From: a virus
Length of the DNA stretch: 29,806 nucleotides
IMG/VR virus record: IMGVR_UViG_3300042876_000881
Location: 1-29,806 of that record
Reading direction: 5' to 3' (one strand)
In this document: positions 12,994 to 19,792 of the stretch, in pieces
Layout: each line of letters begins with the position of its first letter
Numbering within the stretch: position 1 is the stretch's first letter
Notes under the pieces: generated by a model
The model's database searches: none
What the model was told of the DNA's origin: nothing
What the model saw: the letters and a program-made list of their open reading frames with translations, nothing else
Translations under genes and position numbers: made by a program

Positions 12994-13512
12994 TCAACGG
13001 GCGATCGCCACTGCCACCAAACCCAAGCCGATCGCCCACCAGAGCCGGAGTGCTATGAACGCGATCGCCATGCTCAACCTTAATCTCCAGAGAAAACTAT
13101 CACGGTTGCGATTGAGCCAATTAGAGCGACGGCTGACCAGATACTCACTGAAGTTATGGGCACAGTTTTTAGAGTTGGAGTGACACCTCAAGCAGAGGGG
13201 GAATATCTGTAAGAACGGCATTTCAAAGCCTGGGATAGGTAGCTTAAGGCGGATCAAGCAACTGGCGACAACTACCACACCTGCCAATACTGCACAACTC
13301 ACCAAGGGCAACCTGTGAGCGATCGCCATCATCACCAGCGCCCCTAGAACGGAAGCTAATAGCCAGGGCACTAAGTCAAGCCCATAGTAAGCATGATGAA
13401 CTTGGGCGGCTTTTCTCAGGCATAGACAACAGCGGTCATTGGTGAGCGCCCTTGTGAAGTTAGCAGTGTGCCGCCATTTAGTTGGGTGATATCTAGGGTC
13501 TCTACTTTCCAT
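12994..13512 (-). CDS. HNH-like protein with membrane helices inside the finger (172 aa)
   Basis: ATG 13512 has GAGG seven bases upstream and overlaps the ATPase gene by 11 bases. The sequence holds the parts of an HNH nuclease finger: CCLC (C28 and C31 as a CxxC), HH (39-40), GFE (95-97) and LCLRCH (C107, C110, H111). In HNH proteins the HH and GxE parts are normally about 10 residues apart; here about 55 residues containing two membrane helices (about 48-65 and 69-88) are inserted. A third membrane segment lies at about 143-165. It could be a membrane nuclease that cuts DNA as the neighbouring ATPase moves it, or a zinc structural protein. The pattern is clear, the activity is inference. 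Confidence 0.65.
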   Translation of the reverse strand: MESRDPRYHPTKWRHTANFTRALTNDRCCLCLRKAAQVHHAYYGLDLVPWLLASVLGALVMMAIAHRLPLVSCAVLAGVVVVASCLIRLKLPIPGFEMPFLQIFPLCLRCHSNSKNCAHNFSEYLVSRRSNWLNRNRDSFLWRLRLSMAIAFIALRLWWAIGLGLVAVAIAR

Positions 13513-15148
13513 TGGGTTGCCTCGAAAATCTCCAAATTGATTTGCCGTTGGGCTGTTGTTCAATCTGTCCCCAACCTGCCTGGGCAAGGTAGCTCAGGAA
13601 TTGGTTGAAGCCGTCTGCTCCGTTGGTGCCGTTGTCCTGCCACCAATTCTTCCTGATCCTCGCCACATGAAACGCGCCATCCTCCAGAAACTTACCGCCG
13701 CGCTCTGGGTCGGAAATATACGTCATGAAGCTGTTGATCAGTTCGGGGGGATATTGGGGACTTAGGCAACTTTTTAGATAGGCGATCGCATCTTCTCTCG
13801 GAGGAAGTTTGACCTCGTCAAAATCTGCATAGTCAGGCTGCACCGTTTCCGGCTCGACGACTGCCACGGGTGCGGATAGCTCCGCGCATTCAGCCTGATC
13901 AGAGATTGAGGTCAGCGCTCCGTATCTTGCCTTGCTCAGGTCTGGCAGCTTATAAAGATCGGTTCCTCCTAGCGTCGTGAAGGCAAGTGGGATTGATAGG
14001 TTTTGAGTTTTGTCGTTGCGATAGAACGCTAACAGCTTTTCTAAGCGTCTTCGTTCGGATGTACTACTAACTACATAGATATTAGATACTGCATCTTCAA
14101 CGCTCTGATAGTCTCCATTCCGCGCCAGTGCGACGTAGGACATATTGTCTTGAACGCTGGTATCCAGGCACAGCAGCTTAACGCGAGTTGTTTGAGCCAT
14201 CAACCAAATGTAGACCCGATCCTCTGCCCCCTGGAAGATGAACCGCTCGATTAACGAACAGAGCTTTGCCGCTGTGCGTGGGTTGCCTTCTGGGTTTTCC
14301 TTGGTCGGACGGCTGGGGAATTGGTCGTCGTAAGATCGCGCCAGTGACAGGAGTGTGTTGAACTCATCAACGCAGATAAATATCGGCATTGGTGGATTCT
14401 CTCCCCAGTGCCCACCGATTGCAACCCGCTGGTGTTGGCGGCGCTCTAGAACTCCCTCAAGGATCGAGAGTCGTTCAATTAGTTGAGGTATCCGGTTTTT
14501 GTTATTGCAAAACAGATAGTGATCCGAGTCCTTTTCCAGCCCACACCAGGCGGCTCCTTTCGGGTCGAAGATATGGAAATCAGCCAACCCCTTATGGCAC
14601 TCAGAGGCAGCGGCGATCGCCCCCTGAATCAGCGTTGTCTTACCAGACCGAGTTCGACTGGCAACAAGAAAATGACCTTCGTATGTGCCCATCTCTGATG
14701 GGATGTAGCGCTCAACAATCTGAGCGGCAACCCGTTGGATTTCCTCTTGGGATGCGTTGCCAACGTCAGAAGAAATAGATGGGGCGCTATCGCTACTTCC
14801 TCCAGCCGATTCAAGCAGTGCTTCATACTGCCGTTCTTCAAGCAGGTCTTCAAATGTCAATGATGCGCTTAGTTTTTGGCGATCGCGCATCTTCACTAGC
14901 TTCTTCATCCGTTCGTTCTCTGCCCATTCGCCATTAGGTTGAGCTGCAACTGCCACCGACACAGAACACACAAGACTTGCCAACAAACCCGCATACCGCA
15001 GCGATCGCGGCATTGACCGGGGAGATAGAGAGGTTATCCATAAAAAAGCTGCCAAAACCAACAACCCGATAGGTGAGACTTTTGGCAGCAGTTGAGCGAG
15101 GCTGAGGAGGATTTGACCGCTCAGCCGAGAGAGCCTAACAGAGTCCAT
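13502..15148 (-). CDS. Membrane-anchored FtsK/VirD4-like ATPase (548 aa)
   Basis: I start at ATG 15148, with GGAG eight bases upstream; a longer frame to 15193 overlaps the preceding gene more. Two membrane segments (about 24-41 and 52-69) precede a cytosolic part. It has a P-loop ASRTRSGKT (163-171), in which the usual first glycine is replaced, FHIFDPKG (191-198), and a Walker B PIFICVDEF (255-263). The DPKG motif is typical of FtsK/TraD/VirD4 DNA pumps. The C-terminal 150 residues look like a winged-helix region ending GWGQIEQQ and SIWRF. It probably moves DNA at the membrane, for segregation, transfer or entry. The family is not the FtsK of cell division; no gamma-domain repeat is evident. 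Confidence 0.75.
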   Translation of the reverse strand: MDSVRLSRLSGQILLSLAQLLPKVSPIGLLVLAAFLWITSLSPRSMPRSLRYAGLLASLVCSVSVAVAAQPNGEWAENERMKKLVKMRDRQKLSASLTFEDLLEERQYEALLESAGGSSDSAPSISSDVGNASQEEIQRVAAQIVERYIPSEMGTYEGHFLVASRTRSGKTTLIQGAIAAASECHKGLADFHIFDPKGAAWCGLEKDSDHYLFCNNKNRIPQLIERLSILEGVLERRQHQRVAIGGHWGENPPMPIFICVDEFNTLLSLARSYDDQFPSRPTKENPEGNPRTAAKLCSLIERFIFQGAEDRVYIWLMAQTTRVKLLCLDTSVQDNMSYVALARNGDYQSVEDAVSNIYVVSSTSERRRLEKLLAFYRNDKTQNLSIPLAFTTLGGTDLYKLPDLSKARYGALTSISDQAECAELSAPVAVVEPETVQPDYADFDEVKLPPREDAIAYLKSCLSPQYPPELINSFMTYISDPERGGKFLEDGAFHVARIRKNWWQDNGTNGADGFNQFLSYLAQAGWGQIEQQPNGKSIWRFSRQPNGK

Positions 15149-15399
15149 ATCACTGCTCCAATTCCAGTTATCACGCAGGCGATCGCCATCCAAAACCCGC
15201 CATAGTATTCAATCAATTCCAGGTCTAACCAGTTGGCGATCGCATCATCCAGATTCCATCCGATATAGGCGATCGCGAGAATTATTAGAGATGCGATCGC
15301 CCAGGTTTGCCAGGGCTGAGAGAGTATCCACAAGCTCAGCAGAGAGGAAGTAATGCAGCCCGTTAAAAAACAGGCTGCGAGAAAATAAAGCCGTCTCAT
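15121..15399 (-). CDS. Small integral membrane protein (92 aa)
   Basis: ATG 15399 shares ATGA with the stop of the upstream gene. The 92 residues contain three hydrophobic segments (about 5-25, 33-49 and 69-90), so it is mostly embedded in the membrane. Between the second and third is a short acidic stretch (NLDDAIANWLDLELIEYY). No family recognised. It is coupled to the ATPase gene, which starts inside its end, and may form a membrane platform or channel for it. The membrane prediction is by eye from hydrophobic runs. Confidence 0.65.
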   Translation of the reverse strand: MRRLYFLAACFLTGCITSSLLSLWILSQPWQTWAIASLIILAIAYIGWNLDDAIANWLDLELIEYYGGFWMAIACVITGIGAVIWTLLGSLG

Positions 15400-15923
15400 C
15401 GGTTCAACTGATCCTCATAACGTCGGCGCATCTCAGCGAACCGATCCTGCACAGCCTTAACCTTCTTGTCTGCCATGTCTGCACCCAGCGAAAGCTTTTG
15501 CCGCAATGCCTCGTACTGGGGAACTTGCCGCAGCAGCCCACCTGCTAGGTTGGCATCTGCTTGCTTGCGCTCCAGCTCTCCAGCAGCTCGAATCGCCTGA
15601 AACTTGCGGTGTTGAACGTGAAGCTCTGTCTCTTTTTCTTCGAGTGTGATGAGCTTGCCAAGTGCGCGAATACTGCGGCTGATTGCCTTCATGAGATCAG
15701 GTTGCCGAGTTTCGATATCCTCACAGGTCACATCGTCGAGGGTTCCGGAGCTAGGGATGCTCCCAAAGCTTCTGCTAGTCCCCCAGGTTAAAGAAGAGAA
15801 CGGAGTGATAGCACTGGGCGCGGTTGGCTCCAGCACCTGATCGGTTGTGAAGCTTTGCTTCCGTCCCTGAACAGCCTTGGATAAATTGCCGCCGCCTGAA
15901 TTCTTTGCTAATTTTCCAGCCAT
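15396..15923 (-). CDS. Coiled-coil protein of the membrane-ATPase operon (175 aa)
   Basis: ATG 15923 has AGGAGA about ten bases upstream. The 175-residue protein has a low-complexity, serine/proline-rich N-terminal half (about 1-70) and a long charged helix in the second half (about 80-175, from KAISRSIRALGKLITLEEKE to the end). This is the profile of an extended coiled coil. No membrane segment. Its family is not recognised. In the operon it sits between an acidic protein and a membrane protein and could be a scaffold linking the ATPase with other parts. Confidence 0.6.
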   Translation of the reverse strand: MAGKLAKNSGGGNLSKAVQGRKQSFTTDQVLEPTAPSAITPFSSLTWGTSRSFGSIPSSGTLDDVTCEDIETRQPDLMKAISRSIRALGKLITLEEKETELHVQHRKFQAIRAAGELERKQADANLAGGLLRQVPQYEALRQKLSLGADMADKKVKAVQDRFAEMRRRYEDQLNR

Positions 15924-15936
15924 TGATTAGGTTCTC

Positions 15937-16179
15937 CTAAAAGTCAAAGTTCAATAGTTCGTTTAGGTCGTCTTCGAGTTGAGAGAAGAGGTCGTCCTCT
16001 GGTGTGCTTTGCTTGCCTCCGAATGCCTGGTGAACGGCTGCAAAGCTTGGAAGCTGTTGGTAATTATCTTCGTCATCGTCCGAGGCTTCGGAGTCCAACA
16101 GGTTTAAGTCTTCGTCTGTTTGTTGCAGCCAGTCGGGCAGACTGGAGGGCGATCGCATTGGTTGATTTGGTTTTGGCAT
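15937..16179 (-). CDS. Small acidic protein (80 aa)
   Basis: ATG 16179 overlaps the previous stop as TGATG; a GTG directly before it (16182) is an alternative start. The 80 residues are very acidic, with EASDDDEDN and a C-terminal LFSQLEDDLNELLNF helix. Such proteins often bind basic partners or imitate DNA. I do not recognise the family. It belongs to the membrane-ATPase operon and lies just upstream of the coiled-coil gene. The gene is supported by coupling and length; the role is unknown. Confidence 0.6.
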   Translation of the reverse strand: MPKPNQPMRSPSSLPDWLQQTDEDLNLLDSEASDDDEDNYQQLPSFAAVHQAFGGKQSTPEDDLFSQLEDDLNELLNFDF

Positions 16180-16628
16180 CACTCATCACCAGTCAGTGTG
16201 ATCATGCCGAACACTGCAACGATGCCGACACAGCCAGCGATCGCCGCTCGATTGGCGAACAAGTCTTTTTGCTCAGCCGACCCAGAGGCAAAGGCACAGA
16301 CAGTCATTAGCAACGCAGCTAAAGAACTAACTCCAAGGGAGCAAACGAAAAACCGCTCAGTCAAGCCTCTCAGTGATGGCGATCGCTTGACCTTAATCAG
16401 TTCAAATGGAGGCAGTTCGGGGCAAGAGGAAACAGAGGCATCAAATTCAATCTGCTCGATCCGGTTCTCTGCGTCACGAAGGCGATCGAATGCTATGTCT
16501 TGAGCGGATTGAGACAGCTCAAGTTTGAATTCAAGCACCTCAATTCTGTCCATCAGCTCCTCAAATCTTTCATCAATAGAAGGGCTTTCAGTCTCGGAAT
16601 TGTGACCATTAAGCAATTGGGTTTCCAT
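16179..16628 (-). CDS. Coiled-coil protein with C-terminal membrane hairpin (149 aa)
   Basis: ATG 16628 has AGGAGA three bases before ATT, a good ribosome site. Residues about 16-62 are a regular heptad-like coiled coil (IDERFEELMDRIEVLEFKLE and on). After a cysteine/proline linker come two membrane segments (about 92-112 and 126-145) with a charged loop, so both ends probably face the same side. No family is recognised. It lies downstream of a set of AGCGG repeats that probably control it. It may be a membrane scaffold or anchor for the ATPase complex. Confidence 0.65.
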   Translation of the reverse strand: METQLLNGHNSETESPSIDERFEELMDRIEVLEFKLELSQSAQDIAFDRLRDAENRIEQIEFDASVSSCPELPPFELIKVKRSPSLRGLTERFFVCSLGVSSLAALLMTVCAFASGSAEQKDLFANRAAIAGCVGIVAVFGMITLTGDE

Positions 16629-16636
16629 AATTCTCC

Positions 16637-16681
16637 TAGCGGGTGGGTTAGCGGATAGCGGGTCTATTGGCGGACAGCGGA
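16637..16681 (-). promoter_or_regulatory. Operator-like array of AGCGG units
   Basis: Seven-base units of the type TAGCGGR lie at 16637, 16649, 16656, 16668 and 16675 on the plus strand, spaced 12, 7, 12 and 7 bp. They form two 14-bp tandem pairs (16649-16662 and 16668-16681) 19 bp apart, plus a half site. The array is directly upstream of the gene starting at 16628. A further pair lies inside the HTH gene at 17474-17487. Confidence 0.6.
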
Positions 16682-16721
16682 ATTAAGACAGGTCAATACT
16701 TCCGCTCGATTTTGTCAGGTT

Positions 16722-17009
16722 TTACTTAGCGCAAAAGTCGGCTTTTTCGGCTTCCATTTGGGCGTTTTCAGCTTGTAGTTGCTGCACCTCTTGGATCAGC
16801 TGTTGATGCTTCTGTTCAAAAAATCCCTTGGAAATTTTGAATGCAAACCAGCCTGAACCAACAGCGGCGATCGCCACCACTAGGAGCAATGGCAGCAAGC
16901 CAGCGTCCGACGACTGAGCGGGTGCTTGCCTGGGGAAATCCACATCGACATGGACTTTGGGTAACGGTAGTTCATAAACGTTTCTGGTCTTGACTTTGGC
17001 TTGAACCAT
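16722..17009 (-). CDS. Single-pass membrane protein with coiled-coil tail (95 aa)
   Basis: ATG 17009 has GGAG seven bases upstream; the longer frame to 17057 starts with TTG and has no ribosome site. The 95 residues begin with a basic tail, then proline-rich strands (VYELPLPKVHVDVDFPRQ), then one membrane segment (about 38-57, GLLPLLLVVAIAAVGSGWFA), and then a coiled coil with QQLQAENAQMEAEKAD. This layout, one helix in the membrane and a rod beyond it, resembles small phage or plasmid accessory proteins of unknown function. It is the second gene of the operon led by the HTH protein. Confidence 0.6.
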   Translation of the reverse strand: MVQAKVKTRNVYELPLPKVHVDVDFPRQAPAQSSDAGLLPLLLVVAIAAVGSGWFAFKISKGFFEQKHQQLIQEVQQLQAENAQMEAEKADFCAK

Positions 17010-17090
17010 TAGGGACTCCGAATGTTGAAACGTATGCCAGTGCTGTACTTGCGGCAATACTGAGCGCGATCGCCAGCACCGCCAGAATTA

Positions 17091-17888
17091 TTACTTTTTT
17101 GTCGTAGAGCGCTTGCTAACCTGTACGCCTTGCTGTGCCTGGGTTGCCATCGAATTGACCAGATCACCCATGGCGCTATTGACCTGAGTAGATGCCGCGT
17201 GAACCATTTGTTGAGCAATTCGATTGCCCAAATTAGTGCCGAGCAGACCGCCTAATTGAGTCGCTGCTTCAAAGTGGGTTCCAAGATTTAGCCCAAAGGT
17301 ATTCAGTCCAGTGTTGATATCTTCTTCGAGGGTTGCGATCGCCCCGTCGTCAAATTCCTGATAGATCACCAGGTCAGAGCCTAATTCTTCAGACTCGATA
17401 ACTTCCACCTCGATCGGGGTTGGACTGCTGAATTGCCGAGTCTGACTGAATCCCGCTACTTCCTCTGATCCGGGCGCGGATAGCGGATTAGGCGAAATGC
17501 CTTCGCGATTCCAAACGTGTTCTGCAAACAATTTCAGGGTGAATTGCGGGGTCTGTTTCACCGTTGCGGCAATCCCCTGTTTGTTGGTTTTCCCGGTCGG
17601 ATCGGGGATGCGGGTAAGGGTCGCTGCTTGCAATTCTTGGATGCGCTCTCTTAGCCACTGGGTGGGTCTGCCAGACTCGTAAGCCAGACTGGCAAAGCGA
17701 TCGTGCCAGATCCAAGCAACTTCTTTTGCTCTGGTCTGCACCGATCGCTCGGAGCTGTAGCCACACATCTTTGCGATCCGCAGCATGGTCAGCGGCTCCC
17801 AAGTCGTCACTTTGGCGGGTGAAATTGAGGGTGCAGTTTCGGGTGAAACTTCGGGCGCGATCGCTTCTGCTGCAATAGATTTAGCCAT
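17091..17888 (-). CDS. Helix-turn-helix protein beside iterons (265 aa)
   Basis: ATG 17888 has GGAAGG six bases upstream, and TTG two codons earlier is not needed. Residues about 36-55 (LTMLRIAKMCGYSSERSVQT) form a clear helix-turn-helix with a KMCGYSSE turn. The N-terminus has four-residue repeats of the form SP-x-x or AP-x-x, coded by 12-bp repeats like the upstream iterons. The C-terminal 100 residues are acidic then glycine- and alanine-rich with many polar residues (about 185-265). It may bind the GGGTGAAT or GGTTACCAA repeats between it and the divergent gene and act as a replication, segregation or operon regulator. None of these is proved; no known Rep fold is evident. Confidence 0.55.
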   Translation of the reverse strand: MAKSIAAEAIAPEVSPETAPSISPAKVTTWEPLTMLRIAKMCGYSSERSVQTRAKEVAWIWHDRFASLAYESGRPTQWLRERIQELQAATLTRIPDPTGKTNKQGIAATVKQTPQFTLKLFAEHVWNREGISPNPLSAPGSEEVAGFSQTRQFSSPTPIEVEVIESEELGSDLVIYQEFDDGAIATLEEDINTGLNTFGLNLGTHFEAATQLGGLLGTNLGNRIAQQMVHAASTQVNSAMGDLVNSMATQAQQGVQVSKRSTTKK

Positions 17889-17909
17889 GTTCAACCTTCC
17901 TGTTTTAGT

Positions 17910-17949
17910 GGGTGAATTGCCGGGTGAATCACGGGGTGAATTTCACCCC
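17910..17949. repeat. GGGTGAAT iterons, 12-bp period
   Basis: GGGTGAAT occurs at 17910, 17922 and 17934, exactly 12 bp apart. The last copy merges into the 17-bp palindrome GGGGTGAA-T-TTCACCCC (17933-17949). The same core is found inside the adjacent gene at 17817, 17829 (variant) and 17841. Confidence 0.8.
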
Positions 17950-17971
17950 TCTGAATCAGAGGATAGCACAT

Positions 17972-18058
17972 GGTTACCAATTGGTTACCAATATGGTTAT
18001 CAATTGGTAACAAATAATATGATTGAAGAGATCACTTTAAGATGGTTACCAACTGGTA
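17972..18058. repeat. GGTTACCAA iterons ahead of 18062 gene
   Basis: GGTTACCAATT (17972), GGTTACCAATAT (17983) and GGTTATCAATT (17995) are 11-12 bp apart; an inverted copy of the form TTGGTAACA follows at 18004, and a fifth site TTACCAACTGGTAA lies at 18046-18059, just before ATG 18062. The set lies in the 173-bp gap between divergent genes. Confidence 0.8.
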
Positions 18059-18061
18059 AAA

Positions 18062-18418
18062 ATGGCTAACACTGTGAGTCCAAAATCCCTAGACCCAAGA
18101 GATAGACCCATTCCAATGCGGCTTCCGATCGAGGTTGAGATTTTCTATGCCGCACAGGGTGAGTTTGTCCGTGATGCTTCAACCACTCGCACCATGGAGC
18201 AGTTCTTGATTGATAGAGCAGGGGTTGCAGAAAATGTTCAAGACCTGGCAGCTTCGATCCTGGTGCGATCGCGGCTCTTAGGCAAGACACCAAAACAGTT
18301 GATTCGAGAGTTTCTGGAGGAAAAGGATTACGGCAAATTCCTAGATCTAGACAATGCCTCCGAGGCGTTCTGCGCTGCCTGGAAACTTGAACCGGACAGC
18401 AACCAACCGAAGACCTGA
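18062..18418 (+). CDS. Unknown protein encoded next to parA (118 aa)
   Basis: ATG 18062 is the only plausible start, right after the last GGTAA site. No strong ribosome site is visible because that space is filled by the repeats. The 118-residue protein begins with a basic, proline-rich segment (PKSLDPRDRPIPMRLPIEVE) and continues as helices (FVRDASTTRTMEQFLIDRAG; RSRLLGKTPKQLIREFLEE). The middle may be a small DNA-binding fold, which would fit an operator- or centromere-binding partner for the ParA encoded 65 bp downstream. I do not recognise the family. A 14-bp hairpin separates the two genes. Confidence 0.6.
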   Translation: MANTVSPKSLDPRDRPIPMRLPIEVEIFYAAQGEFVRDASTTRTMEQFLIDRAGVAENVQDLAASILVRSRLLGKTPKQLIREFLEEKDYGKFLDLDNASEAFCAAWKLEPDSNQPKT

Positions 18419-18423
18419 TCACT

Positions 18424-18466
18424 GCTAAGGTGGGCGATCGCTAGTCAGTCAGTCGCCCACCTTAGC
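18424..18466 (+). terminator. Long hairpin between 18062 gene and parA
   Basis: GCTAAGGTGGGCGA (18424-18437) and TCGCCCACCTTAGC (18453-18466) form a perfect 14-bp stem with a 15-base loop containing AGTCAGTCAG. It lacks a T-tract, so it may attenuate or protect the transcript instead of ending it. Confidence 0.6.
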
Positions 18467-18483
18467 CAACCTGGAGACTCAGA

Positions 18484-19098
18484 ATGATAATCACGATCGC
18501 CAGCCTTAAGGGTGGGGTTGGCAAAACGACAACAGCATTTCACTTCGCGGCGATCGCCAACGAGATCGCCCCCACGGTCTTAGTAGATGGAGATCCAAAT
18601 AGAAGCGCGATCGCCTGGTCACAGCAAAACGATCAGGCGACTTTTACTGTGATCTCAGAGAAGCAGTTGCCTAAGTACGGCGGCAAATTTGAGAACATCG
18701 TCATCGATACCCAAGCGCGTCCAACGCCGGACGATTTCAGAGACCTGGTAGAAGCGTCTGATCTGATCGTTCTGCCGACCCCGCCGACTTTTCTAGACCT
18801 GTCTTCGACGCTGGAAACGGTGCAGGTCTTAAGCGATGTTGGCTCAACAATCCATAGAGTTTTGTTGACCAAGGTTCCGACCAACACCCGCTCGACCGAC
18901 GAAGCGGACGCACGGGCTTTTCTGTGTGATCATTCGATCGCTGTCTTTGCTGGCAGAATTCGGTTTTACAAGGCGTTTGAGAGAGCGGCTCTGGGTGGCG
19001 TCGAGGTTGGCAAGGTGAAGGGCGATCGCAATTCGAAGCTAGCCTGGAACGACTATCAGGCAGTGGTGAGAGAAGCTATTGAGGTGATCAATGGGTAA
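18484..19098 (+). CDS. parA: ParA-type partition ATPase (204 aa)
   Basis: ATG 18484 has GGAG eight bases upstream. The protein has the deviant Walker A motif KGGVGKTT (residues 9-16), followed by VDGDPNRSA (34-42) and a Walker B NIVIDTQA (about 71-78). It is only 204 residues and has no N-terminal DNA-binding domain, which matches the small type Ib-like ParA group used by plasmids and some phages. It would bind DNA non-specifically in the ATP form and move plasmid copies apart with a centromere-binding partner. A ParB is encoded 0.9 kb downstream and an unknown protein upstream; the true partner could be either. Confidence 0.88.
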   Translation: MIITIASLKGGVGKTTTAFHFAAIANEIAPTVLVDGDPNRSAIAWSQQNDQATFTVISEKQLPKYGGKFENIVIDTQARPTPDDFRDLVEASDLIVLPTPPTFLDLSSTLETVQVLSDVGSTIHRVLLTKVPTNTRSTDEADARAFLCDHSIAVFAGRIRFYKAFERAALGGVEVGKVKGDRNSKLAWNDYQAVVREAIEVING

Positions 19099-19115
19099 GT
19101 TTGACTGAATCACTC

Positions 19116-19145
19116 TTGACATCCCACACAGTAAAGTGACACAAT
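19116..19145 (+). promoter_or_regulatory. Good sigma-70-type promoter
   Basis: TTGACA (19116-19121) and CACAAT (19140-19145) are 18 bp apart, about 40 bp upstream of ATG 19182, which has GGAG eight bases before it. It gives the following AT-rich gene its own transcript. Confidence 0.65.
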
Positions 19146-19181
19146 AAAGGAATCAAGAGCAAACACGCCGGAGCTAATCAA

Positions 19182-19490
19182 ATGACCACTCAAATCTCTC
19201 AAATGTCTCCCAAATTTCAATCATCTTATCTACAAACTTTAATTCCTCAACTTGAAGAGGACATTTCAAAGGCTAAATCACATATCGATTTCGTTCGTAC
19301 CATTGGCGAACCCAACGCCATTCGTTACTACAAGCCTAGTGACGAACCAATTCAACATCCTGCTTATGGGAAAATCTCTCCCACATATTCAACTTATATT
19401 TACTACAAAAAATATTTGCCCGAATGGGAATCCAAACTTCAAACCTATCAACAACAACTCTCAGATCTTTACCTATCTCTTAAAAAATAA
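19182..19490 (+). CDS. Unknown tyrosine-rich protein (102 aa)
   Basis: The 102-residue product begins TTQISQMSPKFQSSYLQTLI, has several tyrosines (YYKPSD; YSTYIYYKKYLPEWE) and ends as a helix (LQTYQQQLSDLYLSLKK). It is more AT-rich than the flanking par genes and lies between its own promoter and a hairpin terminator, so it is a single-gene unit. It may be a late addition to the element. No family is recognised. Confidence 0.65.
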   Translation: MTTQISQMSPKFQSSYLQTLIPQLEEDISKAKSHIDFVRTIGEPNAIRYYKPSDEPIQHPAYGKISPTYSTYIYYKKYLPEWESKLQTYQQQLSDLYLSLKK

Positions 19491-19492
19491 GC

Positions 19493-19513
19493 GAAGGGGC
19501 TTTATGCCCCTTC
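19493..19513 (+). terminator. Hairpin terminator
   Basis: GAAGGGGC (19493-19500), loop TTTAT and GCCCCTTC (19506-19513), followed by TTAATTATG. The T-tract is weak, and the next start codon overlaps its end, so read-through may allow the next gene to be expressed. Confidence 0.6.
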
Positions 19514-19519
19514 TTAATT

Positions 19520-19792
19520 ATGGGGATCAAAGCAGAAATCAGATATCAAAAACTGAATAGGCGACAGATTGACGAGCAGTCAAAAAAGAATTCTGTTCAT
19601 CCCTGGACGGAAATCATTCGATCTCAGCAAAAAGAGATCAGGCAGTTAAGACTTGAAATCGAAAAGCTAACTCAAGAGCTTAGTGACTCACGCAGGGAAA
19701 AAGAAAAAGCGATAAAGGCTTACAACAGAAGGAACGCAGAGGTCAATCACCTAAAGGTTCTTTTGAACGAAATGAATAAAACCTATGAATAA
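19520..19792 (+). CDS. Coiled-coil protein (90 aa)
   Basis: ATG 19520 follows directly after the hairpin; no ribosome site is visible, so expression may rely on read-through and local structure. The 90 residues are basic in the first third (RYQKLNRRQIDEQSKKN) and then form a regular coiled coil (from about 32, SQQKEIRQLRLEIEKLTQEL and onwards to the end). It overlaps the next gene by eight bases. It could be a structural or nucleic-acid-associated protein; the family is not recognised. Confidence 0.55.
   Translation: MGIKAEIRYQKLNRRQIDEQSKKNSVHPWTEIIRSQQKEIRQLRLEIEKLTQELSDSRREKEKAIKAYNRRNAEVNHLKVLLNEMNKTYE

Noticed and set aside
17910-18058. CRISPR array
   Set aside because: Spacing of 11-12 bp leaves no room for spacers; these are operator or origin iterons.
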